DNA of 64,000 nucleotides from Acidobacteriota bacterium. GTDB taxonomy: Bacteria > Acidobacteriota > Terriglobia > Terriglobales > Acidobacteriaceae. The position numbers were made by a program, and so were the translations under genes. The notes under the pieces were generated by a model, which saw only the letters and a list, made by a program, of their open reading frames with translations, was not told the origin of the DNA and ran no database searches. The DNA lies in NCBI GenBank assembly GCA_013289875.1, contig JABCZC010000011.1, positions 23,609 through 87,608 on the forward strand. The letters run 5' to 3'. Shown one piece after another: positions 25,570 through 35,305 of the stretch (its first letter is position 1; the number at the start of each line of letters is the position of its first letter).

Positions 25570-26676
25570 TTAATTGAATAACGAGCTCACGCTCGTCTCC
25601 ATGTGGATGCTCTCGATGGTCGCGGCCAGTAACCCCGCCACCGACCGCACTTTGATCTTTACCACCTTCTGCGCTGCTTCGCACAGTGGGATGGAGTCGG
25701 TCACGACCAGTTCTTCGAGCCTGGAGTTGGCGATCCGCTCGACAGCCGGTCCGGAGAGTACCGGATGCGAAGCACATGCGTACACCTTGGTTGCGCCCTG
25801 TCCCAGAAGCGCATCCACCGTTTTCACTAGCGTGCCGGCGGTATCGACGATATCGTCGATGATGAGGCATGTGCGGCCCTGCACATCGCCGATCACGTTC
25901 ATCACTTCCGTCACGTTCAGGTCCGTACGGCGCTTGTCCACAATTGCCAATGGAGCCCCCATCTTGGTCGCGAAAAAGCGCGCGCGTTCCACGCCTCCTG
26001 CATCCGGCGAAACCACGACCAGGTTCGGCAGATTCAACTCCCGGAAGTAGCTCACCATCACCGGGCTGGCGAACATGTGATCCACCGGGATATTAAAGAA
26101 TCCCTGAATTTGGGCCGCGTGAAGATCCATAAACAGGGCGCGGTTCGCCCCGGCCGTAGTCAACAGATCGGCAATCAACTTCGATGAAATTGCCACGCGC
26201 GGCCGATCCTTGCGGTCCTGCCGGGCATAGCCGTAATACGGAACAACAACGGTAATGCGACCGGCCGATGCGCGCTTGAGCGCGTCAATCATAATCAGCA
26301 GTTCGACCAAGTGCTGGTCCACCGGATTGCAGGTGGGTTGCACCACGAAGACATCTGCTCCGCGGACATTTTCGAGCAGTTGAAAGTAAACTTCGCCGTC
26401 GGCAAAGCGCTGCATTTTTGTCTCGCCGAGTGCGATGCCGATGTGTTTGCAGATCTCCTGCGACAACACGCGATTGGCCGAACCGGAAAATATCTTGAAG
26501 CGCTTATCGTCACTGTGCGAGCGAGCCCGCTTCTTTTCCCCCTGCGTCCTCGTGTCTGCTGTCGCCTTGGTATCTGCATGAACCTGAGGCCGTGATCCGC
26601 TAGTTCCATGATCAGTATTTGCCGCGAGCCCGATTGCCTCCGTGGTCACTGCTTCCATCACCGTTTCGTTCTTCAC
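25570..26676 (-). CDS. prs: Ribose-phosphate pyrophosphokinase
   Basis: A 368-residue enzyme making PRPP from ribose-5-phosphate and ATP. The family core begins near residue 59 (KRFKIFSGSANRVLSQEI) and includes PYYGYARQDRKDRPR (ATP flap), DLHAAQIQGFF, VSPDAGGVERARFFA and the PRPP loop LIIDDIVDTAGTLVK. The GTG at 26676 is preferred because GGGAG precedes it by six bases; an upstream GTG at 26715 lacks a site. The 58-residue N-terminal extension is polar, rich in Thr, Ala, Lys and Glu, and absent from typical 315-residue Prs proteins. It lies upstream of rplY. Confidence 0.95.
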   Translation of the reverse strand: MKNETVMEAVTTEAIGLAANTDHGTSGSRPQVHADTKATADTRTQGEKKRARSHSDDKRFKIFSGSANRVLSQEICKHIGIALGETKMQRFADGEVYFQLLENVRGADVFVVQPTCNPVDQHLVELLIMIDALKRASAGRITVVVPYYGYARQDRKDRPRVAISSKLIADLLTTAGANRALFMDLHAAQIQGFFNIPVDHMFASPVMVSYFRELNLPNLVVVSPDAGGVERARFFATKMGAPLAIVDKRRTDLNVTEVMNVIGDVQGRTCLIIDDIVDTAGTLVKTVDALLGQGATKVYACASHPVLSGPAVERIANSRLEELVVTDSIPLCEAAQKVVKIKVRSVAGLLAATIESIHMETSVSSLFN

Positions 26677-26787
26677 AAGATTCTCCCAAGCTGGTTGGCT
26701 GTGGTTGTCCTGCACAAGTGTCGTCTGGCATTCGTGCTGCCAGGGCTTCGGTTCGCCGAAGAAGTTAACTCCGACGATGCAACATTA

Positions 26788-26861
26788 TGGCTGGGCGACT
26801 AGGATTCGAACCTAGACAAAGTGCTCCAAAGGCACTTGACCTACCGTTAGTCGATCGCCCA
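26788..26861 (-). tRNA. tRNA-Gln (anticodon TTG)
   Basis: A 74-base cloverleaf on the minus strand: acceptor TGGGCGA/TCGCCCA, anticodon stem AGTGC/GCACT around the loop CTTTGGA (anticodon TTG), T-arm TAGGTTCGAATCCTA, encoded CCA. It lies in the ispE-prs gap, 17 bases beyond the ispE stop. Confidence 0.95.
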
Positions 26862-26878
26862 GTGATACCGCCTGTGGA

Positions 26879-27970
26879 CTACTTTGGAGCGGTTGAATCC
26901 TTCGCTTCCATCAACATCGTGCGCCAATAAAGGCCGCGCGGCAAGGTTTCCGTCTGCAGTGATCGGGTCCCAAGCTGAGTGAGTCGCCTTACCGCTGCCG
27001 CCGCGGCTTCCGGGGTCCGGTAAAGGCCGAAAAGCGCCGACCCGGAGCCAGAAAGCCCCGCACAGAGAGCCGCATGCCCCGGATGACTGAGGGCCGCAAG
27101 TTCACGCTTGACTTCACCGAGGGAGGGATTCTGAGGGAAGACAACTTCTTCGAAGTCGTTTTCAATCCCGGTTCGGACAAGCGCGAGAAGCGAATCGTTC
27201 ACCCCAGCGAGCAATTTCGCAGGAGCTCCCGAATTCTCGGCCAGATCTTCTAAGAAGACACCGGAGGAGTGCGGTTCGCACAATGCAGATGCGAGAACCC
27301 GACTCAACCTTTTAAGTCTATCGGATGGTTGTCGCAGGGTCAATGCCGGATTCAGCGAGAGCTTGGGAATAGGACCAGAAGGCTCAATGTGCCGCGCATC
27401 CCAGTCCCGAAAAGCTTGTGGCGTCGAGATGCCGACATCCGGCAGCGCAAGAACACACGGGGTGGGGGGCAGGTCAGGCAGCGGATAGACTTCCTCTCCG
27501 CGGCCGATGCCCAGAACCGCTCCGCCAATAAGGAAGAGCGGGACATCGGAGCCGACTTCGGCGGCGATACGAAGCTTTTCAGGTCCGGGCAGAGGAGCGA
27601 TATCGTGCCCGCCAAGTTCCCGTTCGAGTCCAATGAGGGCCGCAACCGCATTTGCGGAGCCAGCCGCAAGTCCGCCTTGTACCGGAAGCCGTTTGTCTAT
27701 GTAGATATGAACGTCAGCGGTGATTTTCAGAGCATTCAGGACGAGATTCACAGACTTGAAGGCGGTATTCCGTTCGTCGGTGGGTACGCGAGCGTCATTG
27801 CTGGTGATCGTGATAGAGGCTTTCTCAGCGGGGCGTGCCTCGACCATAACCAGATCGTGCGCCGCAAGTGTCTGGTAGAGGGTGGTGAGAGCGTGGAATC
27901 CGTCCGGTCGAGTGGGGCCGATGGCAAGGCCGAGGTTGATCTTGGAAAACGAGCGAACGGTCGTGGGCAT
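26879..27970 (-). CDS. ispE: 4-diphosphocytidyl-2-C-methyl-D-erythritol kinase
   Basis: A 363-residue GHMP kinase of the MEP isoprenoid pathway. It opens with RSFSKINLGLAIGPTRPDGF (catalytic Lys region); the GHMP ATP loop is PVQGGLAAGSANAVAAL, a variant of the usual PMGAGLGGGSS, and the C-terminal substrate loop is AGLSGSGSALFGLY. Length is larger than the E. coli enzyme by about 75 residues, mainly in the middle (residues 200-260). It is followed on the same strand by tRNA-Gln and prs. Confidence 0.93.
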   Translation of the reverse strand: MPTTVRSFSKINLGLAIGPTRPDGFHALTTLYQTLAAHDLVMVEARPAEKASITITSNDARVPTDERNTAFKSVNLVLNALKITADVHIYIDKRLPVQGGLAAGSANAVAALIGLERELGGHDIAPLPGPEKLRIAAEVGSDVPLFLIGGAVLGIGRGEEVYPLPDLPPTPCVLALPDVGISTPQAFRDWDARHIEPSGPIPKLSLNPALTLRQPSDRLKRLSRVLASALCEPHSSGVFLEDLAENSGAPAKLLAGVNDSLLALVRTGIENDFEEVVFPQNPSLGEVKRELAALSHPGHAALCAGLSGSGSALFGLYRTPEAAAAAVRRLTQLGTRSLQTETLPRGLYWRTMLMEAKDSTAPK

Positions 27971-28075
27971 GTCTGCTTCAATTGTAGTCAGGCCGTCTGG
28001 TCTTCATCGGCAAGCAGGGACAACCGTGATACAAATTCCTTGATTCTCTCATTTCAAGCTAGACTACCTCGTACC

Positions 28076-29833
28076 ATGATGCGAACCATTGCGCTCGCTG
28101 CACTTGTCTGCCTCTCCACTCTCCCCGCCGTGCGCGCCCAGGATGCCGCTCCCGACGACGCCAACAACAATGCGGTCGCAATAGCCCATGAGCAGCCAGT
28201 CCGTACAAAACACGCGATGGTGGTTAGTGTTCATCATCTGGCGTCCGACGCGGGAGTAGGGATTCTGAAAGATGGCGGCAATGCGGTGGACGCCGCCGTG
28301 GCTACCGGATTTGCGCTGGCCGTTGTGTACCCGGTTGCGGGTAACCTGGGTGGCGGCGGCTTCATGCTCATCCACCTCGGCACCGGCAAGTCGATGTTTA
28401 TCGACTACCGCGAGCGCGCGCCTTTGGCCGCGACCGCCAACATGTATCTGGACGCAAAAGGGAACGTTATTCCGGATGCCAGCATCACCGGATACAAGGC
28501 GATTGGCGTACCGGGCTCCGTCGCCGGGATGGTCCATGCCGAGAAGAAATACGGCAAGTTGACACTCGGTAAGGTAATGGCCCCGGCGATACGGCTCGCC
28601 AGCCTGGGCTTTGTATTGACGGAAGAGGAAGCTGCGGAGCTGCACGACGAAACTCTGAGCATGTTTCCCGAGTCGAAGCGGATATTTCAACGGGACGGCA
28701 ATTTCTACAAGGCTGGAGAAACCTTCCGGCAGCCCGAGCTGGCGGCAACGCTGAAGACAATCGCGACGGATCCCGATAATTTCTACCACGGCCACATCGC
28801 CAAAGAGCTCGCCGCAGATGTGCAAAAGGGCGGCGGCATCATCACCACCGAAGACCTCGCCCGCTACTCTGTCAAGGAACGCGAGCCGGTGACCGGCACC
28901 TACAAGGACTACACCATCATCAGCGCGCCGCCGCCGTCTTCCGGCGGCATTGCTCTCATCGAGACGCTGAACATTCTCGAGGGGTACAACCTGAGCCGGT
29001 GGAAGGACCGTACTCCCGACGAGATGCACCTGGTGGTCGAGGCGTACCGCCGCGCCTACATGGATCGCACCGACTACCTGGGCGATCCCGACTATGTGAA
29101 GATTCCCATCGAGCAGCTCATCGACAAGAAGTACGCTGCCGCGTGGCGCACCAGCATTGTCGCGGAGCAGGCCACGCCGTCAAAAGACCTCAAGCGCCCT
29201 GCGGGATTCATCCCGCCGCCTCCAACCATGAACGACGTGCGCCACGAGTCGACCCAGACCACGCACTACTCGGTCGTCGACGCAGACGGTAACGCCGTCG
29301 CCGTCACCACTACCCTCAACAACGGATTCGGCTCCGCCGTCACCGCCACCGGCCTGGGCTTTCTCCTCAACGATGAGATGGACGACTTCGCATCGAAGCT
29401 TGGCGTTCCCAACATGTACGGACTCATCCAAGGTCCCGCCAATACCATCGCTCCTGGCAAGCGCCCGCTCTCCGCCATGACGCCGACTATCGTGCTCAAG
29501 GATGACAAGGTCCGCCTCGTGCTCGGCTCACCCGGCGGCGGCCGCATCATCACCACTGTGGCGAATATCTTTCTCAGCGTTGCCGATGAGGGCCTGAACA
29601 TCCAGCAGGCGGTGGACGCCCCGCGTTTTCACCATCAGTATCTGCCGGACATTTTGTTCATGGAGCCAGGTTTCTCCGATGCGACCATCGAGGGCCTGCG
29701 CGCCCTTGGCTACCAGCTTAAGATCGGCGGCCATTGGAGCGACGGAGAGTGTATCGCGGTAGATCCCACAACTGGAGAACTCGAGGGCGGACAGGACCAT
29801 CGTCATCATTTTGGTAAGGCGGCAGGTTATTGA
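28076..29833 (+). CDS. ggt: Gamma-glutamyltranspeptidase
   Basis: A 585-residue exported N-terminal-nucleophile hydrolase that cleaves glutathione and other gamma-glutamyl compounds. A signal peptide (ALAALVCLSTLPAVRAQ) follows the ATG at 28076; the ATG at 28079 is equivalent, and no good ribosome-binding site stands before either. The large-subunit signature GNLGGGGFMLIHL and IDYRERAPLAAT are present. Autocatalytic cleavage should occur before the Thr of TTHYSVVDADGNAV, giving the small subunit; GSPGGGRIITT near the C-terminus is the oxyanion segment. The frame continues open far upstream, but that part overlaps ispE on the other strand and is not coding. Confidence 0.95.
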   Translation: MMRTIALAALVCLSTLPAVRAQDAAPDDANNNAVAIAHEQPVRTKHAMVVSVHHLASDAGVGILKDGGNAVDAAVATGFALAVVYPVAGNLGGGGFMLIHLGTGKSMFIDYRERAPLAATANMYLDAKGNVIPDASITGYKAIGVPGSVAGMVHAEKKYGKLTLGKVMAPAIRLASLGFVLTEEEAAELHDETLSMFPESKRIFQRDGNFYKAGETFRQPELAATLKTIATDPDNFYHGHIAKELAADVQKGGGIITTEDLARYSVKEREPVTGTYKDYTIISAPPPSSGGIALIETLNILEGYNLSRWKDRTPDEMHLVVEAYRRAYMDRTDYLGDPDYVKIPIEQLIDKKYAAAWRTSIVAEQATPSKDLKRPAGFIPPPPTMNDVRHESTQTTHYSVVDADGNAVAVTTTLNNGFGSAVTATGLGFLLNDEMDDFASKLGVPNMYGLIQGPANTIAPGKRPLSAMTPTIVLKDDKVRLVLGSPGGGRIITTVANIFLSVADEGLNIQQAVDAPRFHHQYLPDILFMEPGFSDATIEGLRALGYQLKIGGHWSDGECIAVDPTTGELEGGQDHRHHFGKAAGY

Positions 29834-29915
29834 ATCCCCGCGCTTGTCACGAAGGGCATCCTCGTCAGCGGTAATGAGAAGATAAAGACGGAGGAGTTTC
29901 CCCAGGTCTCATTTC

Positions 29916-30734
29916 ATGCTGAAGGTTATCTCGTCGCACGTTTTTCTTCGCAACCGCCTGCATCCAGGCCTCCTCGACACTTTTCGGAAATCCGGAGCGC
30001 AGGGGGTCGAGCTTTTTGCCGCACGTCAGCACTTCGACTACACCAATCGCGCTGAGGTTCGCGATCTTGCGGACTGGTTTCGGTCGAATCCAGCTGAGGC
30101 ATTTTCGTTGCACGCGCCGCTCTACTCTGATCTCGAAATGGGGCGCAGTGGCTCGCCCATCGTGAACGTCATTCATCCTGAGAAGGGCCGGCGCATCGAT
30201 GCCATGGACGAAATCAAGCGCGCTCTCGAAGTGGCCGAGCAGATTCCTTTCCGATTCCTCGTCGTTCATCTAGGAGATCGGGAGGACACATGGAGTCCGC
30301 GAGCGCTGGAGTTTTCGATGACGGCGCTAGAGCATCTGCGCGCCTTTGCCAACCCCTTGGGTGTGAAGCTGCTGGTTGAGAATCTGCAGAACGAGGTCAC
30401 TCACCCTACCAATATCCTTGAGATTCTCAATACCGGACACTTCAAGGATATCGGCGTATGCCTGGACGTTGGCCACGCGCATCTAATCGATGGCGTCATG
30501 CCGGCGTTGGCCGAGTTGAAGGATCGCATTCACTCTTCACACCTACACGACAATAAAGGTGACAGGGATTCGCACCTTTGGCCCGGTGACGGCGCGATTG
30601 CATGGGACGAGACACTGGAAGGATTGAAGAAAGCACCGCAGGCTCCCGCGGGCGTTCTCGAAATCCATTACGGTTTAGAAGATACGCCGGAGACAGTAGC
30701 CCAAAAGGCAGCCAAAATCTTCGAAAGATTCTAG
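29916..30734 (+). CDS. TIM-barrel sugar-phosphate isomerase/AP-endonuclease-2 family protein
   Basis: A 272-residue protein of the xylose-isomerase-like TIM-barrel superfamily. Metal-binding segments are visible: [74 protein letters not shown] and GVLEIHYG. These His, Glu and Asp residues suit a divalent-metal isomerase or endonuclease; which one cannot be decided by eye. It lies eight bases before asnS and probably is cotranscribed with it. Confidence 0.8.
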   Translation: MLKVISSHVFLRNRLHPGLLDTFRKSGAQGVELFAARQHFDYTNRAEVRDLADWFRSNPAEAFSLHAPLYSDLEMGRSGSPIVNVIHPEKGRRIDAMDEIKRALEVAEQIPFRFLVVHLGDREDTWSPRALEFSMTALEHLRAFANPLGVKLLVENLQNEVTHPTNILEILNTGHFKDIGVCLDVGHAHLIDGVMPALAELKDRIHSSHLHDNKGDRDSHLWPGDGAIAWDETLEGLKKAPQAPAGVLEIHYGLEDTPETVAQKAAKIFERF

Positions 30735-30742
30735 AGATAAGT

Positions 30743-32113
30743 ATGACAGAAGAGACAAAGACTGAATTTGTAACCGGCACAGCGACAGAAACAAAACCCG
30801 TTACGACCATCGCAAAAATTGGCGAGTTCGAAGGCCGGAGCGTCACCCTTCGCGGGTGGCTCTACAATCTGCGCGAGAGCGGCAAGCTGTTGTTTCCCAT
30901 ATTTAGGGATGGCAGCGGGACCATTCAGGGCATTGTTCCCAGAGCCGCAGTTCCACCTGAAGTCTTCGAAACCGTCAAGGGACTCACCCAGGAGTCAAGC
31001 GTTATTGTTAGCGGCAAGGTGCGGGCCGACAAACGTGCTCCTGGCGGTTACGAATTGGATGTTGAAGGCGTGGAGGTCATCCAGCGTGTGCCTGAGGACA
31101 CTCCGTTTCCCATCTCGCTCAAGGAACACGGTACCGATTTCCTGATGGAGCACCGCCATCTGTGGATTCGTACACCCAGGCAGGCGGCGATCCTGAGAAT
31201 TCGCGCGGAAATCATCAAGGCCGCTCGTGACTTCTTCGACGACCGTGGATTCGTCCTTACCGATCCGCCCATCCTGACCCCAGCAGCCTGCGAAGGCACC
31301 AGCACGCTCTTTCCCGTCGACTATTTCGGCGACGAAGCTTATCTGACGCAGAGCGGCCAGCTCTATATCGAAAGCACGGCGCTGGCGCTGGGGAAGGTCT
31401 ATTCCTTCGGTCCCACGTTTCGCGCCGAGAAGTCGAAGACCCGCCGGCACCTCACCGAATTCTGGATGGTTGAGCCGGAAGTCGCCTACTGCGATCTCGA
31501 CGGGCTCATGGAGCTTGCCGAGCAGTTCCTCAGCTTCATCGTTGACCGGGTCTTGACTCGTCGCGCCCCCGATCTGAAGGTCATTGGGCGCGACGCATCG
31601 AAGCTTGAATCCATCAAAGCGCCCTTCCCGCGCCTGCGTTATGACGACGCTGTCGCGATGCTCAACGACGCGCACGCCAAAGGTCTGCTGGACCATTCTT
31701 TCGAATATGGCAACGACTTCGGATCGCCGGATGAGACCTACATCTCATCCCAGTTCGACCGGCCGGTGATGGTACATCGCTATCCCGCGGGAGTGAAGGC
31801 CTTTTACATGGAGCCCGACCCGGAGAATGCGAAATATGCCCTATGCGTAGACGTACTTGCGCCCGAGGGTTACGGTGAGATCATCGGGGGCTCCCAGCGC
31901 ATCGCCTCGTTCGATCTGCTGAAGAGGCGCATCGAGGAACACCAGTTGCCGATCGATGCCTTCAAGTGGTATCTCGACTTGCGCCGCTACGGCTCGGTCC
32001 CTCACTCCGGCTTCGGCATGGGCATAGAGCGCGCGGTCGCATGGATCTGCGGCCTGGAGCATGTGCGCGAAACGATTCCGTTCGCTCGTACGCTGAACCG
32101 GATGTATCCGTGA
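30743..32113 (+). CDS. asnS: Asparaginyl-tRNA synthetase
   Basis: A 456-residue class IIb aminoacyl-tRNA synthetase. The OB-fold anticodon-binding domain occupies residues 20-120 ([18 protein letters not shown]); the catalytic domain shows motif 2 ([20 protein letters not shown]) and motif 3 ([15 protein letters not shown]). The segment [17 protein letters not shown] is characteristic of AsnRS. The ATG at 30743 is the first suitable start; the open frame upstream overlaps the preceding gene. The ribosome-binding site is weak. A very short ORF begins on its stop codon (TGATG). Confidence 0.96.
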   Translation: MTEETKTEFVTGTATETKPVTTIAKIGEFEGRSVTLRGWLYNLRESGKLLFPIFRDGSGTIQGIVPRAAVPPEVFETVKGLTQESSVIVSGKVRADKRAPGGYELDVEGVEVIQRVPEDTPFPISLKEHGTDFLMEHRHLWIRTPRQAAILRIRAEIIKAARDFFDDRGFVLTDPPILTPAACEGTSTLFPVDYFGDEAYLTQSGQLYIESTALALGKVYSFGPTFRAEKSKTRRHLTEFWMVEPEVAYCDLDGLMELAEQFLSFIVDRVLTRRAPDLKVIGRDASKLESIKAPFPRLRYDDAVAMLNDAHAKGLLDHSFEYGNDFGSPDETYISSQFDRPVMVHRYPAGVKAFYMEPDPENAKYALCVDVLAPEGYGEIIGGSQRIASFDLLKRRIEEHQLPIDAFKWYLDLRRYGSVPHSGFGMGIERAVAWICGLEHVRETIPFARTLNRMYP

Positions 32114-32202
32114 TGAGCAGGGAATCGGCAAAGGGATGGGAAGTCTGGTATGTCAAAGTAAGCACATTGATTCTCGAAAAGGCCGCAGCAAAAATTCTCT
32201 AG
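32113..32202 (+). CDS. Possible 29-residue peptide between asnS and ddl
   Basis: ATG overlaps the asnS stop (TGATG) and the frame closes four bases before the ddl start, filling the whole intergenic space. The peptide reads [20 protein letters not shown] and then LEKAAAKIL, an amphipathic helix-like ending. ddl itself has no clear ribosome-binding site, so translation of this peptide could couple ddl to asnS. Its reality is unproven. Confidence 0.35.
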   Translation: MSRESAKGWEVWYVKVSTLILEKAAAKIL

Positions 32203-32205
32203 ACA

Positions 32206-33438
32206 ATGAAAAAACTCCGCGTAGGCGTTCTCTTTGGCGGCCGCAGCGGCGAGCATGAGGTTTCGCTGCTCTCCGCGGCATCGGTTCTGAAGGCTATTGA
32301 CCGCAAGAAATATGAAGTCACCTCCATCGGCATCACCAAGGAAGGCCGCTGGGTCACGGCCACCGATGCCCAGCGGCTGCTCGCCGGCGAAACCGCTCCA
32401 GCCAGCAGCAGGCTACGTGCTGGCGATCCGGAGGCCACAGCTCCAGCTGCCGTACTCGCGCGCGGCGAGTCGGTGATCGTTCCGCCTGTCCCCTCGGAAA
32501 CCAAGACGGGCGCACTGATCCCCTTTGAGACCGACGCCCGGACAGTGGACATCCAGGCAGGCGCCGCCGGCCCCGGAACTTCCAGTTCTGTTCTGAGCCT
32601 GGACGTGATCTTGCCGGTCCTTCACGGGACGTTCGGCGAGGATGGGACCATCCAGGGACTCTTCGAACTGGCGGGGATCGCGTACGTCGGATCGGGAGTG
32701 TTGGGATCGGCGACGGGCATGGACAAGGACGTGATGAAGCGCCTCTTCGCTGCTGCGAAACTGCCTATCCCGAAGCACGTCTCCTTCCTCCGCGCCGATT
32801 GGGAAGCCGGTCACAGGAAGACCATCGCCAAAGTCGAGGCCGCCCTCCGCTACCCAGTCTTCGTTAAGCCCGCAAACCTCGGCTCATCGGTAGGAATCAC
32901 CAAGGCCCACGACCGCAAAGAACTCGGCCCCGCCATCGATCTCGCCGCCAGCTACGACCGCAAGATCGTCGTCGAGCAGGGGGTGGGGGGCAAGGGAGGC
33001 AAGGCCCGCGAGCTTGAGGTAGCCGTTCTCGGCAACGACCATCCAGAGGCTTCGGTCGTGGGTGAGATCGTCCCCAGCAAGGAGTTCTACGACTACGAGG
33101 CCAAGTATCTGAGCGAAGGCTCCGACCTCATCATTCCGGCGAAGCTCACCAAGGCGCAGACGAAGCGGGTCCAGCAGATGGCTATCGCTGCCTTCCGCGC
33201 GTGTGACTGCTCTGGTCTGGCCCGGGTGGATTTCCTGATGGAGCCGACATCAAGCTCCGGTAAGGCTGGGCGCATCTATCTGAATGAGATCAACACTATG
33301 CCCGGGTTTACGTCTATCAGCATGTACCCCAAGCTGTGGGCGGCGTCGGGTGTCGCGTATCCTGAGCTTATCGACCGGCTGATCGCGCTTGCTCTCGAAC
33401 GTCGCGCAGAGAAGGATCGCACCGGCTACAGCCGGTGA
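32206..33438 (+). CDS. ddl: D-alanine--D-alanine ligase
   Basis: A 410-residue ATP-grasp enzyme joining two D-Ala for peptidoglycan precursors. N-terminal VGVLFGGRSGEHEVSLLSAA, the ATP-grasp segments FVKPANLGSSVGITK and KEFYDYEAKYLS, and the metal-binding YLNEINTMPGFTSISMYPKL are typical. It is about 50-90 residues longer than usual because of an Ala/Pro/Thr-rich insert at roughly residues 60-125 in the N-terminal domain; catalytic segments are unaffected. Confidence 0.96.
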   Translation: MKKLRVGVLFGGRSGEHEVSLLSAASVLKAIDRKKYEVTSIGITKEGRWVTATDAQRLLAGETAPASSRLRAGDPEATAPAAVLARGESVIVPPVPSETKTGALIPFETDARTVDIQAGAAGPGTSSSVLSLDVILPVLHGTFGEDGTIQGLFELAGIAYVGSGVLGSATGMDKDVMKRLFAAAKLPIPKHVSFLRADWEAGHRKTIAKVEAALRYPVFVKPANLGSSVGITKAHDRKELGPAIDLAASYDRKIVVEQGVGGKGGKARELEVAVLGNDHPEASVVGEIVPSKEFYDYEAKYLSEGSDLIIPAKLTKAQTKRVQQMAIAAFRACDCSGLARVDFLMEPTSSSGKAGRIYLNEINTMPGFTSISMYPKLWAASGVAYPELIDRLIALALERRAEKDRTGYSR

Positions 33439-33519
33439 GGAACTTAGCGCGGTGGCATGGTGTCAGAAGTAAGTGGAGAGGTTTGCGCCACAGCAGCCCG
33501 AAAGGAACGATAGCCGCCG

Positions 33520-33996
33520 ATGACCCTGCTCGATGCTCCCCAATTCAACGTTCGCCGCGAGCGACGCAACCGCAATCTCCTGCTCACAGGGGTCGTTGTC
33601 TTACTAGTCGCAGCCATCGCAGTCGTCTCCTGGGCTGCCGAACTTCCGTGGCAGGTGTGGCACTGGCCCTCGGACCATCGGGTCAACCAGTTCCTCAGTA
33701 CGGTCGAGTCGGGCGACTTGCAGAAGGCCTATGGACTGTGGAACAACGATCCCAGCTGGCAGCAGCATCCCGACCAGTACAAGGCTTACAGCTTCACCGA
33801 CTTCCAGAAGGACTGGGGTTCGGGCAGCGACTACGGAGTGATCAAGTCGCACTCGATCATCGTGTCTCACAGGGTCGGCAACGGCATCGTGATGGGCGTA
33901 AACATCAACGGTGGCAAGACACCGATCTTCCTGCGCGTGGACAATAAGGCCAAGACGATCGGATTCTCACCTGTCGAATTGTATCTCGGACCGTAG
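33520..33996 (+). CDS. Membrane-anchored protein of unknown function
   Basis: A 158-residue protein with a basic N-terminus (VRRERRNRN), one membrane segment (LLLTGVVVLLVAAIAVVSWA, residues 20-40), and an extracytoplasmic domain whose segments (VNQFLSTVESGDLQKAYGLW, YSFTDFQKDWG) resemble the small cystatin-like or DUF4864-type folds that hold a helix against a sheet; the family is not firmly identified. AAAGGAA stands before the ATG at 33520. It follows ddl by 81 bases and faces fabD. Confidence 0.75.
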   Translation: MTLLDAPQFNVRRERRNRNLLLTGVVVLLVAAIAVVSWAAELPWQVWHWPSDHRVNQFLSTVESGDLQKAYGLWNNDPSWQQHPDQYKAYSFTDFQKDWGSGSDYGVIKSHSIIVSHRVGNGIVMGVNINGGKTPIFLRVDNKAKTIGFSPVELYLGP

Positions 33997-34023
33997 CATG
34001 CCTCTTTCTCAACCATCCTGAGC

Positions 34024-34974
34024 TTATGGCTTGGCGATCGCGGCTAATGTCTTCTCCAGACTTGCCTCGTCGCCGACATTCAGGCAGACCTGGCTGCGGT
34101 CGATCTGGCGCATAAGGCCGCAGAGCACTTTGCCCGGACCAACTTCGATAAATTGACTTGGCTGCTCATCGATGAGCAGGCGCATGGACTCGACCCAGCG
34201 TACGGCCCCCGTCACCTGGCGGATAAGGGCGTCGCGGAGTTGATCGGCCTCGCTGACCAGGGCGGCGTCGACGTTCACGGCAACCGGCACGGCTGGCGGG
34301 GCGAAGGCCAGCGCACTGAGCAGTTCGGCGAGGCGGTCCTGGGCGGGCTGCATCAGTGCGCAATGGAATGGGGCGCTCACGGCCAGCATCACGACCTTCT
34401 TCGCGCCGCGATTGCGGCATAGCGCTGCAGCGCGTTCGACAGGAGCTGCGTCTCCCGAGATGACGGTTTGCTCTGGGGAATTGAAGTTTGCCGGGGAGAC
34501 CACCCCTCCCGTCTCGGCGGCGGCATCGGTGCAGGCCCGGGCGGCCTCCTCGGAGGTCATACCGAGCACAGCTGCCATCGCGCCCTGTCCGGCGGGGACG
34601 GCCTGCTGCATGAACCGGCCGCGACTGCGCACGGTGCGGACCGCGTCGGCGAAGGAGAGGACTCCCGCCGCGACATTGGCCGAATACTCGCCAAGTGAGT
34701 GGCCGGCGACGTAGCTGGGCGTCACGCCCTTCTCGGCCAGCACCCGCTGAGCGGCGATCGAGACCGTGAAGATGGCGGGCTGGGTGAACTCGGTCAGCTT
34801 AAGCTGGTCTTCAGGCCCATTGAAGCATAGGTCGGAGAGGGCTAAACCCAAGGCGTCGTCGGCCTCCTCGAAGGCGCGGCGGGCGATGGGATATCGGTCG
34901 AAGAGATCGCGGCCCATGCCGACCGATTGAGAGCCTTGTCCGGGAAAGAGGAAGGCTATTTTGTGGGTATTCAT
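34024..34974 (-). CDS. fabD: Malonyl-CoA:ACP transacylase
   Basis: A 316-residue acyltransferase loading malonate on acyl carrier protein in fatty-acid synthesis. FLFPGQGSQSVGMGRDLF opens the fold; the nucleophile elbow is GHSLGEYSAN with the active Ser; QQAVPAGQGAMAAVLGM and the catalytic His in VSAPFHCALMQPA follow. The gene stands alone on the minus strand, convergent with the membrane-protein gene ending at 33996. Other fab genes are not adjacent, although plsX lies in the same window. Confidence 0.96.
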   Translation of the reverse strand: MNTHKIAFLFPGQGSQSVGMGRDLFDRYPIARRAFEEADDALGLALSDLCFNGPEDQLKLTEFTQPAIFTVSIAAQRVLAEKGVTPSYVAGHSLGEYSANVAAGVLSFADAVRTVRSRGRFMQQAVPAGQGAMAAVLGMTSEEAARACTDAAAETGGVVSPANFNSPEQTVISGDAAPVERAAALCRNRGAKKVVMLAVSAPFHCALMQPAQDRLAELLSALAFAPPAVPVAVNVDAALVSEADQLRDALIRQVTGAVRWVESMRLLIDEQPSQFIEVGPGKVLCGLMRQIDRSQVCLNVGDEASLEKTLAAIAKP

Positions 34975-35050
34975 GGCAGAGGTATTTCAAATGATCCGGC
35001 ATGCAGGCGCAAGCTGTGATTCCGTTGAGTCAGTCCGCCTACAGGGACCC

Positions 35051-35110
35051 CACCCCCCCACCCCTTGTTTTCGTTACCGATTCTGTAATCGTTTGATACA
35101 AATCGGTTTA
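35051..35110 (+). repeat. Dispersed intergenic repeat, copy A
   Basis: C-rich tract followed by TACCGATTCTGTAA (35075-35088) and TTGATACAAATCGGTTTA. The copy at 39692-39753 has the same C-rich lead, the identical 14-base core, and the same order of following motif. Confidence 0.65.
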
Positions 35111-35229
35111 AGGGATACGTCGGTGCTACCTACTAGTAAATAAATGACTTATTCGTTCCTACATGATTCTAAAAGTGTTGCTCGATGATATTGCACTGAT
35201 CTCAGGGCGGTGGTTCAGGCTCGGCTGTA

Positions 35230-35283
35230 ACCGTCTGATTCTATTTGCTGCACCTGAGACCGTTTGATTCTAAATGGGTTGCG
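35230..35283 (+). repeat. Two short direct repeat units (GATTCTA units)
   Basis: ACCGTCTGATTCTATTTG at 35230 and ACCGTTTGATTCTAAATG at 35259, 29 bases apart. The second unit continues into GGGTTGCGC and so matches the tail of the 60-base dispersed repeat (TTGAT ... AATGGGTT). Confidence 0.55.
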
Positions 35284-35305
35284 CAAGATACTTCGCAGCA
35301 GACGA

